Assembly: GCF_001263205.1 (NCBI RefSeq)
Contig: NZ_CP012333.1
Span: forward strand, 2,728,001-2,792,000
Reading direction: 5' to 3'
From: Labilithrix luteola
Lineage (GTDB): Bacteria; Myxococcota_A; Polyangia; Polyangiales; Polyangiaceae
DNA length: 64,000 nucleotides
The notes beneath the pieces were generated by a model. That model ran no database searches. It saw only the letters and a program-made list of their open reading frames with translations, and was not told where the DNA came from. Positions 19,109 through 27,660 of the stretch are shown here, one piece after another; position 1 is the stretch's first letter; every line of letters starts with the position of its first letter. The position numbers were made by a program, and so were the translations under genes.

Positions 19109-19366
19109 ATGTCCGCGTACGAACACAACTCCGACAAGTTCGGCTACTTGAACCTCGAAGACTTCGAGCACGTCCAGAAGGCGCTCTCCGAGCTCGGATT
19201 CGACCCGGGCAAGATCGACGGCAAGGACGGCCCGAACACGCAGAAGGCCGTGCGCGAGTTCCAGGCATCGGCCTCGATCAAGATCGACGGCATCGTCGGC
19301 CCCCAGACGCGCCAGTCGCTCGTCGAAGAACTCGATCGCCGCTCGCAGGACGAAGCCGCGAGCTGA
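19109..19366 (+). CDS. Single-domain peptidoglycan-binding (PG_binding_1) protein
   Basis: 85 aa with a strong GGGAGGA site at 19098-19104. Almost the whole protein is one PG_binding_1 repeat, with the signature GFDPGKIDGKDGPNTQKAV and REFQ. There is no signal peptide or membrane segment. The partner of the fold is normally peptidoglycan, so a cytoplasmic stand-alone copy is odd; export by another route or loading onto a secretion apparatus is possible. It ends at a strong hairpin terminator. Confidence 0.8.
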   Translation: MSAYEHNSDKFGYLNLEDFEHVQKALSELGFDPGKIDGKDGPNTQKAVREFQASASIKIDGIVGPQTRQSLVEELDRRSQDEAAS

Positions 19367-19380
19367 ATCGCGTCGCGTAC

Positions 19381-19415
19381 CGCTGGCTGCTCGCGCACGG
19401 AGCAGCCAGCGTTTC
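19381..19415 (+). terminator. Intrinsic terminator after the PG-binding gene
   Basis: CGCTGGCTGCTC (19381-19392), loop GCGCACG, GAGCAGCCAGCG (19400-19411): a perfect 12 bp stem followed by TTT. It lies 15 bases after the stop and should end the lipoprotein/PG-binding transcript. Confidence 0.75.
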
Positions 19416-19546
19416 CGTCGCGAGTGCGCGCAATCATTGGTGCAATGGTTGCGCGATACACGCTCCTCCTCGATTGAGCAGACGTGCACGAGAAGATCGT
19501 CGTCCCTCGACGTTGCACATGTCGCTTGCACTGCTACCGTCACGAC

Positions 19547-19891
19547 ATGTTTCGAACGCGAATCACCTTCGAAGAAAACGGAATCCTGCTCGACGACGAG
19601 CGCGTCCCGTTCGCGACGATCGACGATGCGAACGTCGAAGACGGCGTTCTCGTTCTTTCGATGGCCTCCGGGCAGCGACGCATAAAGTTGAAGAAGGACG
19701 AGGCGATGACGGTGCTCGATGGCGTCCTTGACGGCGTCGAGCGCGCACATCCGCACGCGACGCCGTATCGTCAGCCGGAGCACGTCGTCGAAGCGAGTCC
19801 AGCGCCCCATCACCCGCGTCGGATCCACCGCCCTCGCGTGTCGGCAGGCTCACCCGATTTGATGATCGGCCGCACGTTCAGCGCCGGCTGA
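19547..19891 (+). CDS. Hypothetical protein
   Basis: 114 aa from the ATG at 19547. The first 60 residues look like a compact beta-rich domain with alternating hydrophobic residues (GILLDDERVPFATIDDANV), the rest is Pro/His/Arg-rich and probably disordered. No family is recognised. Opposite-strand frames are open too, and no clear ribosome site is seen, so the call rests on amino-acid pattern only. It is convergent with the glycosyltransferase gene. Confidence 0.45.
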   Translation: MFRTRITFEENGILLDDERVPFATIDDANVEDGVLVLSMASGQRRIKLKKDEAMTVLDGVLDGVERAHPHATPYRQPEHVVEASPAPHHPRRIHRPRVSAGSPDLMIGRTFSAG

Positions 19892-19900
19892 CGGTCCGCG

Positions 19901-21526
19901 TCACTTGGTGAGCGCGGGCAACCCGGGGCGCGTCAGCACCCACAAGTAATAGCCACCAAAGGGTGGCTCCTCGGGCGCACCGAACTCGTAGATGCCGCCG
20001 ACGCCGTAGCCTCGCGCCATCGCCGCCCGGCCAATAGGCTCTTCCCACGAGAGGCGTGGCACGAAACGCTCACGCTCGTGGGACAGAACCACCACCGCAT
20101 CGGGATTGTCGCGGTAGATGTAGTCGACCTCACGCTTGCCGGTACGAGCAATCTCGAGATCGTTGAGCCCGAAGCTGTCGAGCGTGAGCCAATCGGAGAA
20201 ATAAGGCACCGCGCCAGCGTCGGAAATGACCAGCCGAAGAGGCGCCCCCGCCTGTGAGGCGAGCCCCTTCAAGTCATGACCAAGTCGAACGTGGGCGTGG
20301 TCGAGCCCGCGCGCGTACGCCAACTGGCTGGCGATGTCCGATTGCGCGTCCGAAAGCCACGCGCAACTGGCCATCACTGCCGCCCCCAACACGGCATACG
20401 CCGCGGCCCGCGGATGCGACCGCAGCAGGCGAGCCACGCCGAGCACCGCGGCGGCCGCCACGAGTGGGAAATACGGAAAAAGATAACGATGGGAGAACCC
20501 CATCAGGTGGGCCGGCTTCAGATAGAAAAGTGAATGGATGACGAGCGCCAGGGCCAAAGGCCAGCTTCGCCGAAAGGAGATGAAGCCAACGAGCGCAAGA
20601 ATCCCCAGCCAGCCCACGCCCTGCCGGTAGAAGCCGACGACCTCGTCGATGCCCTCCCAACCAGCGGCGGCCTTGATGAAAAAGGGAAGCGGCAGCGGAA
20701 GACCGAAGAAGCGCCAGCGCGCGATGAAATAGACCGTTCCCGGGAGGATGTAGCCCACGAGCAGAGGCCACGTGAGCATGGCCCTCCTCGTTTCTGGCGT
20801 GGCGGCCGAGGCACCCGAGCCGAGCAGCGCCGAGGCGACGACCACCAGGGCAAGCACGTTCCCCTCGGGGCGAGCGAGACCGAGGAGGAGACAGAGGGAT
20901 GACAGTGCCCACGCGAGCGTTCGAGACGGCGCGTTCGTGAAGAGGGTCGCCAGGTTGGCGAACCCCACCACGAGCGCCGTGAACAGCGCGGTCTCCATGC
21001 CGGAAGCCGAATGAATCGCCGTCATCGGACTGGCGCAGACGAGGACCGCAGCGGCTACGCTCGCCGCAAATCGCAAAGCCGTATTCGCGGGGAGCCATTG
21101 CCACGAGAGTGATGCCGAGAACGCGGCGCTCGCGCCGACGAGCAGCAGGGAGACCACTTTGGCAAATGCCACAGCGTCCGTGCCGAGCGCGTGCGGGACG
21201 GCCGTGAGAACGACCCAGAAAAACGAAGTGAAGCCTTCGACCGGCGTCTCGTTCGGATTCCAGCGAAGGCCCTCGCCGTTTGCCAGATGGCGGGCGTAGC
21301 GAAGCGTGATGTAGCTATCGTCGACGACCCACGGCCACAACTGGCTGAAACGCTGCACGAGCATACCGATGCTCAGGGCCAACGTCGTCGCTGCCAACGA
21401 ATAGGAGCCGACGCGCTCGACCCCTCCACTCGTCGACTTCGTCGAGCTCGGCTCGCGGCTTTCCTCGAGCGCCCCGGCGGGAGCTTGCAGGGCATCCTCG
21501 GCTGGCGCCTGGCGGGGCTTCGTCAT
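19901..21526 (-). CDS. Polytopic GT-C-type glycosyltransferase
   Basis: 541 aa from the ATG at 21526. An N-terminal cytoplasmic tail of about 45 residues is followed by roughly 10-11 membrane segments. The loop after the first segment carries the double aspartate in VVDDSYITLRYARHLANG, and the stretch NPNETPVEGFTSFFWV, as in GT-C enzymes that use polyprenyl-phosphate sugars (AftB-like and related bacterial families). A soluble C-terminal domain of about 130 residues faces the periplasm. It likely adds a sugar to an envelope glycan or protein. Acceptor and donor are unknown. No lipid-linked sugar genes are adjacent. Confidence 0.78.
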   Translation of the reverse strand: MTKPRQAPAEDALQAPAGALEESREPSSTKSTSGGVERVGSYSLAATTLALSIGMLVQRFSQLWPWVVDDSYITLRYARHLANGEGLRWNPNETPVEGFTSFFWVVLTAVPHALGTDAVAFAKVVSLLLVGASAAFSASLSWQWLPANTALRFAASVAAAVLVCASPMTAIHSASGMETALFTALVVGFANLATLFTNAPSRTLAWALSSLCLLLGLARPEGNVLALVVVASALLGSGASAATPETRRAMLTWPLLVGYILPGTVYFIARWRFFGLPLPLPFFIKAAAGWEGIDEVVGFYRQGVGWLGILALVGFISFRRSWPLALALVIHSLFYLKPAHLMGFSHRYLFPYFPLVAAAAVLGVARLLRSHPRAAAYAVLGAAVMASCAWLSDAQSDIASQLAYARGLDHAHVRLGHDLKGLASQAGAPLRLVISDAGAVPYFSDWLTLDSFGLNDLEIARTGKREVDYIYRDNPDAVVVLSHERERFVPRLSWEEPIGRAAMARGYGVGGIYEFGAPEEPPFGGYYLWVLTRPGLPALTK

Positions 21527-21917
21527 ACCGCGCCTGAGGTAACTCAGAAGCGCGACTGCGTCACCCGCTGAGCCGCGCCCCGTCGTTGAGCGCTCGCTCG
21601 GCTCAGGAGGAGCAACGAAGCTGCGCGAAGGCAGACTCCAGGGAGTTGCTCTCGGCAGCACGGTGGCAGCAGCCTTCGTGTTGCTGCTCAGCGGCGCGGT
21701 GCCCCCTCGGGCTGGCCACCTGGATCTTGGGTGGCGTCTATCTCGTTACGTACCTCGTGGCGCGCGGCCGCTTGACGCGTCGGCTGCTCGCTGGTCGAGC
21801 GAACTGACGCCGCGCTGGCGCGCCCTCCTCACGATTGCCCGCCCAGACCAAAGGGAATGCGCGGTGTCATCCAACTGAGGGCTGGATGCTGGACGTCGCC
21901 AGACTACTCTGCCAACC
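21527..21917. other. 391 bp intergenic region holding a probable gene remnant
   Basis: Lies between the divergent glycosyltransferase and polysaccharide deacetylase genes. It contains an apparently frameshifted small membrane protein on the plus strand (listed separately). Apart from that I see no clear terminator or gene. Confidence 0.5.
21663..21807 (+). pseudogene. Small two-helix membrane protein, apparent frameshift
   Basis: From GTG 21663 one frame reads MAAAFVLLLSGAVP; a second frame then reads LGLATWILGGVYLVTYLVA and a basic tail to the stop at 21807. The two halves join if one C is removed from the CCCCC run near 21700, giving a 48-residue protein with two membrane segments and a positive C-terminus. 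The upstream frame is open to about 21567, so the true start may be earlier. Either a decayed gene or a consensus error. No family recognised. Confidence 0.35.
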
Positions 21918-23879
21918 ATGTCTGCCCGCGTCCAGAGTTCGCGTTCGCGATTCCTGTCGTGCAACGTGCTGCTGCCCGTCGTTACGGCCGTAGTCCTTGC
22001 GGCCTGCCAAACGGAGCATCGAGGACTCGACGAAGCCACGACCGGCAACGTTCGTCAGGCGCTCTCGCAGACGCAGTTCACGGGAACGAGCCTTCCCGCC
22101 AAGACGCTGGCGCTCACGTTCGACGACGGCCCGGGGACGCGCACGGCGGAGCTCTCGGGTTGGTTGCATACGCAGGGAATCCAGGCGGCGTTCTTCGTCA
22201 ACGGCGCGCGTGTGAACACCACACCGCTTCCCAACCCGAATGGCATTACGCCCACGCCGAACCCGACGCAGATTCTCCAGCAGCTCGTCGACGATGGACA
22301 CCTCGTCGCGAATCACACGACGACACATCGAAACATCAGGACGGAGGTTCCCTCGAACCAGCTCGCCCCGGAGTTGGCCGAGACCGACAACGCGATTGCC
22401 GGGTTCGCGCCCGTAAACCGCCTGCTGTTTCGCGCGCCGTACGGCGATTGGAGCACGTTGGCGGCCAATACTCTCGCGGCGTCGGCGATGAACAAATACG
22501 TCGGCCCGATCTACTGGGACATGGGAGGCAACTCGACCGCGTACCCGGGCAACGCGGCCGACTGGGCGTGTTGGCAAGGCCAGCTGACCGACACGAACGG
22601 CGAGCTCGTGAACGGCAACGGCTACGCAACGACGACCCAGTGCGGCGATGCCTACTTGAACGAGATCCGTGCCGTCGGCCGCGGCATCGTCCTGATGCAC
22701 GATCCGTACGGCTGGGATCAGGGCGACACCGTCGAAATGGTGAAGTACATCGTGCCCATTCTCCAGAAGGAAGGGTACGCGTTCGTGCGCGTCGATCAGG
22801 TGCCGGCGATCGCGGCGGCACTCCCATGCGATGCGAACTGTCTCACGTGTACGGGCCCGAACGCGTGCACGTCGTGCGTCGCCGGTAGCTATCTCGCGGG
22901 TGGAACGTGCCATCCGTGCTCGACGTGCGCCAACGGCACGTTTCAGGCGAGTGCATGCGTCGCGAACGCGGACACGGTCTGTCAGGCGTGCGACGCGACA
23001 TGCACGACGTGCAAGGGCGGAACGAGCAACGATTGTTCGACCTGTCAGGCCGACCGTTATCTGGAGGGAAACCGGTGTCTGCCTTGCACCGCGTGTGCTG
23101 CCGGCACGTACCAGACGGCGACCTGCACGCCCTCCGCGAACACGGTCTGCGAGGCGTGCGACGCCAGCTGCGCGACCTGCGCCGGGGCGGGCACGAGCGC
23201 GTGTACGACGTGCGCGGGCGGCGCCTATCTCTCGAACGGAAAGTGTCTCGCGTGCAACAGCTGCGCTGCGGGAACGTATGCCTCGACGGCTTGCACTGCG
23301 ACGACCGACACGGTCTGCTCTCCCTGCGCGGCGAGCTGCGCGACGTGTCACGGTCCCGGCGCCAACGATTGCGGAAGCTGCGCCCCAAAGGAGTTCCTCT
23401 CCAATGGCAGCTGCGAGTCGTGTTCGACGTGCGCAGCAGGCACGTCCACGGCTACGGCATGCGGGACGACCGAAGACACGAAGTGCGTCGCCTGCACGAA
23501 CGGCACGTGGGCGCCCGCCAACGCGCAGACGTGCGAGCCGTGCGGGAACTGTGACGACGGCAATGCCTGCACGACGGACCGTTGTGACCCGACGAGAGGA
23601 TGCGTTCACGAACAGACCGATTGCAACGTCGCGGCGGATGCCGGTTCGCCCGAACCGAGCGCGCCGCCCGACGGGGCGGTCGGGGCCGAGGACGACGCCG
23701 GAGCGCCGAGCACAGTGACGCCCCTGCCGCCGCCCGTGAGTCCCCCGTCGGGCTCGGGATGCACGACCGGGCGGGCACGGGACGGGTCACGTCCTGGACT
23801 CGGGCTCCTTGCGCTGTTTGGCGTTGCTCTGATGCGACGGTCGCGAGGTGCTGGACGCGGCCGAAATCAGGACAGCTGA
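21918..23879 (+). CDS. Polysaccharide deacetylase with Cys-rich repeats and MYXO-CTERM-like tail
   Basis: 653 aa. Lipoprotein signal with lipobox LAAC (C30). NodB-type deacetylase domain (about 60-295) with catalytic motif TFDDGP (67-72), metal-binding H133 and H137 in HTTTH, RAPYG (172-176) and MHDP. It should remove acetyl groups from a cell-surface or peptidoglycan amino-sugar polymer. Residues about 296-560 are furin/TNFR-like Cys-rich units with recurring CxxCxxCxG patterns, about six repeats. After a Pro-rich linker the end carries a Cys (GSGCTTG), a hydrophobic helix and RRSR, matching MYXO-CTERM sorting signals. Lipidation at the N-terminus and sorting at the C-terminus together are unusual. 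Confidence 0.87.
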   Translation: MSARVQSSRSRFLSCNVLLPVVTAVVLAACQTEHRGLDEATTGNVRQALSQTQFTGTSLPAKTLALTFDDGPGTRTAELSGWLHTQGIQAAFFVNGARVNTTPLPNPNGITPTPNPTQILQQLVDDGHLVANHTTTHRNIRTEVPSNQLAPELAETDNAIAGFAPVNRLLFRAPYGDWSTLAANTLAASAMNKYVGPIYWDMGGNSTAYPGNAADWACWQGQLTDTNGELVNGNGYATTTQCGDAYLNEIRAVGRGIVLMHDPYGWDQGDTVEMVKYIVPILQKEGYAFVRVDQVPAIAAALPCDANCLTCTGPNACTSCVAGSYLAGGTCHPCSTCANGTFQASACVANADTVCQACDATCTTCKGGTSNDCSTCQADRYLEGNRCLPCTACAAGTYQTATCTPSANTVCEACDASCATCAGAGTSACTTCAGGAYLSNGKCLACNSCAAGTYASTACTATTDTVCSPCAASCATCHGPGANDCGSCAPKEFLSNGSCESCSTCAAGTSTATACGTTEDTKCVACTNGTWAPANAQTCEPCGNCDDGNACTTDRCDPTRGCVHEQTDCNVAADAGSPEPSAPPDGAVGAEDDAGAPSTVTPLPPPVSPPSGSGCTTGRARDGSRPGLGLLALFGVALMRRSRGAGRGRNQDS

Positions 23880-23882
23880 CGT

Positions 23883-24095
23883 TCAGCCTTCGAGGTCGGC
23901 CGCGTTCGCGATCGTGAACGCGGCGCGGAAATACTTGTTCGTGCCGAGATCGCGAATCGTGCGGATGCCGAAGGCCTGCTCGAGCAGCTTGGCATCGTTC
24001 TCGCTGACGCCTTCGAGCGCCGCGGCGGGCGCCTCGCAGAGCTGCTTGAAGGTCATCGTCTCGTACTTCTTGTCCACTGCCTTGGCGACGTTCAT
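23883..24095 (-). CDS. Small helix-hairpin-helix-like protein
   Basis: 70 aa, with a perfect GGAGG three bases upstream of the ATG at 24095. The sequence has short helices and a stretch LEGVSENDAKLLEQAFGI followed by IRTIRDLGTNKYF, reminiscent of helix-hairpin-helix or DUF4332-like folds that bind DNA or other proteins. No cysteine pattern or signal peptide. It is convergent with the deacetylase gene, three bases between stops. The strong ribosome site supports a real gene. Confidence 0.65.
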   Translation of the reverse strand: MNVAKAVDKKYETMTFKQLCEAPAAALEGVSENDAKLLEQAFGIRTIRDLGTNKYFRAAFTIANAADLEG

Positions 24096-24215
24096 GGGCC
24101 TCCGTACCGGCGTCGAAAACGGCCGGTCGTTGCATTGACGCTCGGGAAGTCGCACGGCCCGTGCTCTTTTCTCGACGCCTCGTCCGTGGACGCAGCGCGG
24201 GCTCACCGCCTCGCG

Positions 24216-25289
24216 CTATGGCCCTTGCCACAGCGTGATTGGCGCGCCGCCCGTCGCGTCCAGGCCGTCGGCGACCTCCGTATTCGCGTCGAGGTGACGA
24301 ATACGAAGAATGCACCCCGTGCTGTCGTTGACGAGCGGAGACATCCCACAATCGATGCGGAAGAGAGCGCCGGATTGGGCAGTAGCAATCGCCCCTTTGG
24401 GACCGAGGGCGGACGGCTGGTGGCCAAAGACGATGTGGCTCACGCCCAAAGCCTTCGCATTCGCGGGCGCCGTCGTCGGGTTGGTGTACCAGTCGCGCGC
24501 CTCGAGGATCGAGTCGACGCCGACGAGCTCCGGATCGTCGTAGTTGGAATGGGCGTCGAGCGCCGCGCGAAGTGCCGCGTCGAGCGCGGAGAGGGTTCGA
24601 CCTTTGGTATTCCCGGCGTGCGAAAAGAACCATTTCCCGACGCGAGCGCCAATGGGTCGTTTGCGCAGCCACGCGCCGCGCGGATCCGTTCCATCGGCGA
24701 CCGCTGCGGGGGCGATGCCTCGAGCAGCGAGCTCCTGGTCGACGCCGTCCGTCGCGGTGGCCTTGCTGTTCGTCGGATTCACGAAGAACTCGGCCTCGTG
24801 GTTGCCGAGCAGAACGACGACACGACCGCCTGCCGCCGATGCCGCGGTTTCGAGCGCCATCAAGAAATCGATCACCTCGATCGGCTGGGGGCCCTTGTCG
24901 ATCAGGTCGCCCGCAACGACGAGCAACGCGTTGCCCGCTCCCCATTGCGGGGTTCCCGGCGACTGCGGGAGAGCGCTCAGGATGCCGTTTTTCTCGAGCA
25001 GCGCAGCGACGCGGTCGTAGCCCCCGTGAATGTCGCTGATCGCGTAGACCGTCGTGCCTCCGGGAGGATCGATCTGCGCGATGACGACCCGGTCCGCCCC
25101 CGCGTCATGCCCGGCACTCCCGTCGGATGAGCCGACATCCAAGCCCGCATCCGTCGGGTCCTCCTGCCCAGCAGGGTTCCCTCCCGTACTCGCCGGTGGC
25201 TGGCTAGACGACGACGACGCCGTCGGAGAGGACGACGACGGTGAGCAGGCGGCCAGCACCGCAGCGATCGACAAAATCGGAAACTTCAT
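24216..25289 (-). CDS. Metallophosphoesterase lipoprotein
   Basis: 357 aa from the ATG at 25289. Lipobox LAAC, then a Ser/Gly-rich linker. The calcineurin-like metallophosphoesterase core shows DIHGGYD, GDLIDKGP and GNHE in order, with the later histidine in FGHQP, so the two-metal active site is complete. The motif arrangement fits the Shewanella-like PPP phosphatase group (protein phosphatases), exported here to the envelope. The substrate could be phosphoproteins or small phosphomonoesters. Confidence 0.85.
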   Translation of the reverse strand: MKFPILSIAAVLAACSPSSSSPTASSSSSQPPASTGGNPAGQEDPTDAGLDVGSSDGSAGHDAGADRVVIAQIDPPGGTTVYAISDIHGGYDRVAALLEKNGILSALPQSPGTPQWGAGNALLVVAGDLIDKGPQPIEVIDFLMALETAASAAGGRVVVLLGNHEAEFFVNPTNSKATATDGVDQELAARGIAPAAVADGTDPRGAWLRKRPIGARVGKWFFSHAGNTKGRTLSALDAALRAALDAHSNYDDPELVGVDSILEARDWYTNPTTAPANAKALGVSHIVFGHQPSALGPKGAIATAQSGALFRIDCGMSPLVNDSTGCILRIRHLDANTEVADGLDATGGAPITLWQGP

Positions 25290-25433
25290 CCGTCCTCGGC
25301 ATCCCAAGGGGCACGCGCCCCACGCGTAGGGATGTTCGGGCTCCGGCGATTTGATCACTGCGGATCGTGCCGATTCCTTCGGAAAGAGGATTGCGAACGC
25401 TTAATGTCCAGTCGTCGAGCGCATGGCGCCGCG

Positions 25434-26330
25434 TCAGAGTGGCTGGGCAAGGCGCGGATTGCAGAACGCTCCGACGGTGTCGTGCGGAAGTCCGCTGGCC
25501 CGGGCCGTGCGCGCGACGCCGTTCAAATAGTGGTCCCCGACCTTCTCGCACGACGGCGTGGATGGGTACATGCCGGGCGTTCCGCCCACGCCGATCGAGA
25601 GACTGAAGCCGATGTGCCCGCCTTCGGCGAGGGGCCACGCCGCGAGTCCGAGCTCGTTCGCTCCGAGCACGGCTTCGACGACATATCCGTCCGGAACCGG
25701 GAAGGCACGATAAGTATCCGCGCTCCACGTGGTCGGTCCCCGCGGGTTCGGGAGACCGATCGAGACCGGTGTGACATCGTCGGGTGGTGCTTCGAGGATG
25801 AACTGCCTCGTTCCCGGGTCGTCGTAGAACGGTGGCGAGACGTACTGCCCGTCGTTGTCGAGCATGAGGTGACAGGCGTCACCGCAGAAGAGATCGCCTC
25901 CTGCGTCCATCGCCGCGGGCTTCCGCTGGGAGGTGTGGACGTGCACGAAGTAGTAGACCTTCCCTGCCGGCCGCCATGCGACGGCGTACTCGACGGAGAG
26001 GTCCGCCGGCTTCGGCACGCCGTTGTTGTTCCAGTTGCCGGAAGGAACCATGGCCAGAGGAAGATCGCAGTCGAGAACCCCGTCGATGATCGGCTCGGTG
26101 GGCAACTCGGGAATCGCCGAGCAATAGTCGACCCCGCAAGACGTCGCAGAGCCTTTGCACGACGAGGTGCAGGCCGCGGGACTCGAACCAACTTGCGAGT
26201 CGCTGGGATTCGTTTCGTCGACCTGACGACCGATGGTTGCGAAGTCGCTGCCGCACGCCAAAAATGAAACGATGGCGATGGCGCCGATGGAGCCGATGGT
26301 GACGCGACGCGCCACCGCGCGAAACGTCAC
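25434..26330 (-). CDS. Lipoprotein with carbohydrate-binding-family-9/DOMON-like domain
   Basis: 298 aa. A GTG at 26330 is chosen as start because it overlaps the stop of the upstream gene (GTGA), has a GGAG ribosome site about eight bases upstream, and begins a lipoprotein signal with lipobox FLAC. A Cys-bearing Ser-rich linker (about 30-65) precedes a beta-sandwich region with the pattern seen in CBM9/DOMON-like proteins (an IDGVLDCDLP start, and HLMLDNDGQYV). It is the last gene of an operon with a sigma factor and its membrane partner. Ligand unknown; a heme or sugar is possible. Confidence 0.7.
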   Translation of the reverse strand: MTFRAVARRVTIGSIGAIAIVSFLACGSDFATIGRQVDETNPSDSQVGSSPAACTSSCKGSATSCGVDYCSAIPELPTEPIIDGVLDCDLPLAMVPSGNWNNNGVPKPADLSVEYAVAWRPAGKVYYFVHVHTSQRKPAAMDAGGDLFCGDACHLMLDNDGQYVSPPFYDDPGTRQFILEAPPDDVTPVSIGLPNPRGPTTWSADTYRAFPVPDGYVVEAVLGANELGLAAWPLAEGGHIGFSLSIGVGGTPGMYPSTPSCEKVGDHYLNGVARTARASGLPHDTVGAFCNPRLAQPL

Positions 26331-27082
26331 GGTTTGGCTCCGCGATCCCCTGCGCAAGATGCCTGCACGCGCGCCAACATTGGCGCCTTCGGCCACGTCC
26401 GCTCGAACGCCTTCGCTCGTGTACGGGCCTCGTCGACACGGCCGAGATCGCAGAGCGAGAGCACGCGAAGCGCCGCGGTCTCCTGGCGGAAGGTGCCCTT
26501 CGGATAGCGCGCGTCGTAGCGATCGACGGTCGCGAGCGCGTCGGCCGGAGCTCCATTGCGGAGTTGGGAGCGAGCCGATTGCACGAGCGCCATCTCCGCG
26601 GTGAGTAGCTCATCGGCGGTCCCCGACGGCTTCGTCGTCGCCGCGTGATTCACGGTCGGACGAGTGCCGACGGGCGTGGCGGCGGTACTCAGTGGCTCGG
26701 CCACCGGTGCGGACGACTCGACCGGAGGCGCACCACTCGGCGCCACGGAAGCAGCAGCCGCCGTTCCAGTCGCGGGCGCGTTCGTCGGGCCAGGCTCGCT
26801 CACGTGCGACTCGCGCAGCGACTCGTCGAGCGAGGCGTGGCGGAGCATCTTGCGAACCTCGTAGGCCGATGCCGTTCCAACGACGAGCACGGCCGCGGCC
26901 AGCAGAAACTTCACGGCGAGCCCGGGGCGCTTCCGACGAATGGGCACCGGACCGGAGATGCGCTGGGACTCGACCTCGAGACGCCGCGCCAACGCACGCT
27001 TCACGCGCTCGCGATCGGCCGCCGAAGGCGCATCGCCTCCGGCTTTCGCCGACGCGACGAGCTCGTCGAGTTGGTACGTCAT
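26327..27082 (-). CDS. Membrane-anchored TPR protein, candidate anti-sigma factor
   Basis: 251 aa. About 54 cytoplasmic residues, one membrane helix (55-74), an Ala/Pro/Thr linker, and a C-terminal TPR-like pair (about 160-245) ending with RYPKGTFRQETAAL-type helices (here YDARYPKGTF). Its ATG overlaps the sigma gene stop (ATGA). The architecture repeats that of the protein at 4223-5125. An anti-sigma role is inferred from linkage and topology; no known anti-sigma motif is seen. Confidence 0.65.
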   Translation of the reverse strand: MTYQLDELVASAKAGGDAPSAADRERVKRALARRLEVESQRISGPVPIRRKRPGLAVKFLLAAAVLVVGTASAYEVRKMLRHASLDESLRESHVSEPGPTNAPATGTAAAASVAPSGAPPVESSAPVAEPLSTAATPVGTRPTVNHAATTKPSGTADELLTAEMALVQSARSQLRNGAPADALATVDRYDARYPKGTFRQETAALRVLSLCDLGRVDEARTRAKAFERTWPKAPMLARVQASCAGDRGAKP

Positions 27083-27660
27083 CGGACCCCGCCTTTCTCA
27101 CGAGCGTTCAGGCGCTGAACGGCGCGTTCGAGCTCCTGACGAGCCGCCCGAAGACGCGAGTAGACGGTGTTCACGTTCACGCCAAGTGCCTCGGAGATTT
27201 CGGGGACGCTCTTCTCTTCGAGCTCGGCGAGGACGAAGACGGCTCGCTTTTCGTCATCGAGCTCGTCGAGCAGGGCATGCAGAATCTTCACTTGCTCACG
27301 ATGCGCGGCGGAATCGTGCGGCCCGCCTGAACTCTGCGCGTCGGTCTCGCCCATGGCGGTCAAAGCGTCCACGCGGTTCAGATGGCGGGCACGTGTGCGA
27401 CGATAGTGCTGAACGACGTTCACCAGGATGCCGAAGAGCCACGTCTCGATGGACGAGCGCCCCTGGAACTCGGCAAAGCGTCGGTGCACGACGACGAAAA
27501 CCTCCTGCACCGCGTCGTCCACGTCTTCCTCCCGGATGCCTAGGCGGCGCGCGCTCCGCCAGACGAAATCGAAATAGGTGACGAAGACGTCCTCGGGCGA
27601 TCTCGCCTCCGGCATCTCGGCCTTCGAACGTTCGTTCCCAGCGGCTTTCGCTTCCGTCAT
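27079..27660 (-). CDS. ECF-type RNA polymerase sigma factor
   Basis: 193 aa. Region 2 (about 20-90) contains DVDDAVQEVFVVVHRRF and FQGRSSIETWLFGI, and region 4 (about 130-185) the helix-turn-helix SVPEISEALGVNVNTVYSRL. It is the second gene of a four-gene minus-strand operon in which every junction overlaps: its ATG overlaps the stop of the outer-membrane protein frame (ATGA at 27657-27660), and its stop overlaps the membrane-TPR gene. Confidence 0.9.
   Translation of the reverse strand: MTEAKAAGNERSKAEMPEARSPEDVFVTYFDFVWRSARRLGIREEDVDDAVQEVFVVVHRRFAEFQGRSSIETWLFGILVNVVQHYRRTRARHLNRVDALTAMGETDAQSSGGPHDSAAHREQVKILHALLDELDDEKRAVFVLAELEEKSVPEISEALGVNVNTVYSRLRAARQELERAVQRLNAREKGGVR

Noticed and set aside
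20055..20075. TGGCAC-type sigma-54 promoter-like match
   Set aside because: Inside the glycosyltransferase gene, and the -12 GC element is not correctly spaced.
24152..24170. GCACGGCCCGTGC followed by TCTTTT
   Set aside because: A short hairpin with a T-run on the plus strand, but no plus-strand gene ends here; chance seems likely.
26331..26396. Earlier ATG start at 26396 for the CBM9/DOMON-like lipoprotein
   Set aside because: It would overlap the upstream gene by 70 bases and precede the signal peptide with unrelated residues; the GTG at 26330 has GTGA coupling and a ribosome site.
27296..27656. Continuation of the upstream outer-membrane frame past 27657
   Set aside because: It overlaps the sigma gene in the wrong frame; the other frame ends at the ATGA junction and has a barrel-like end.
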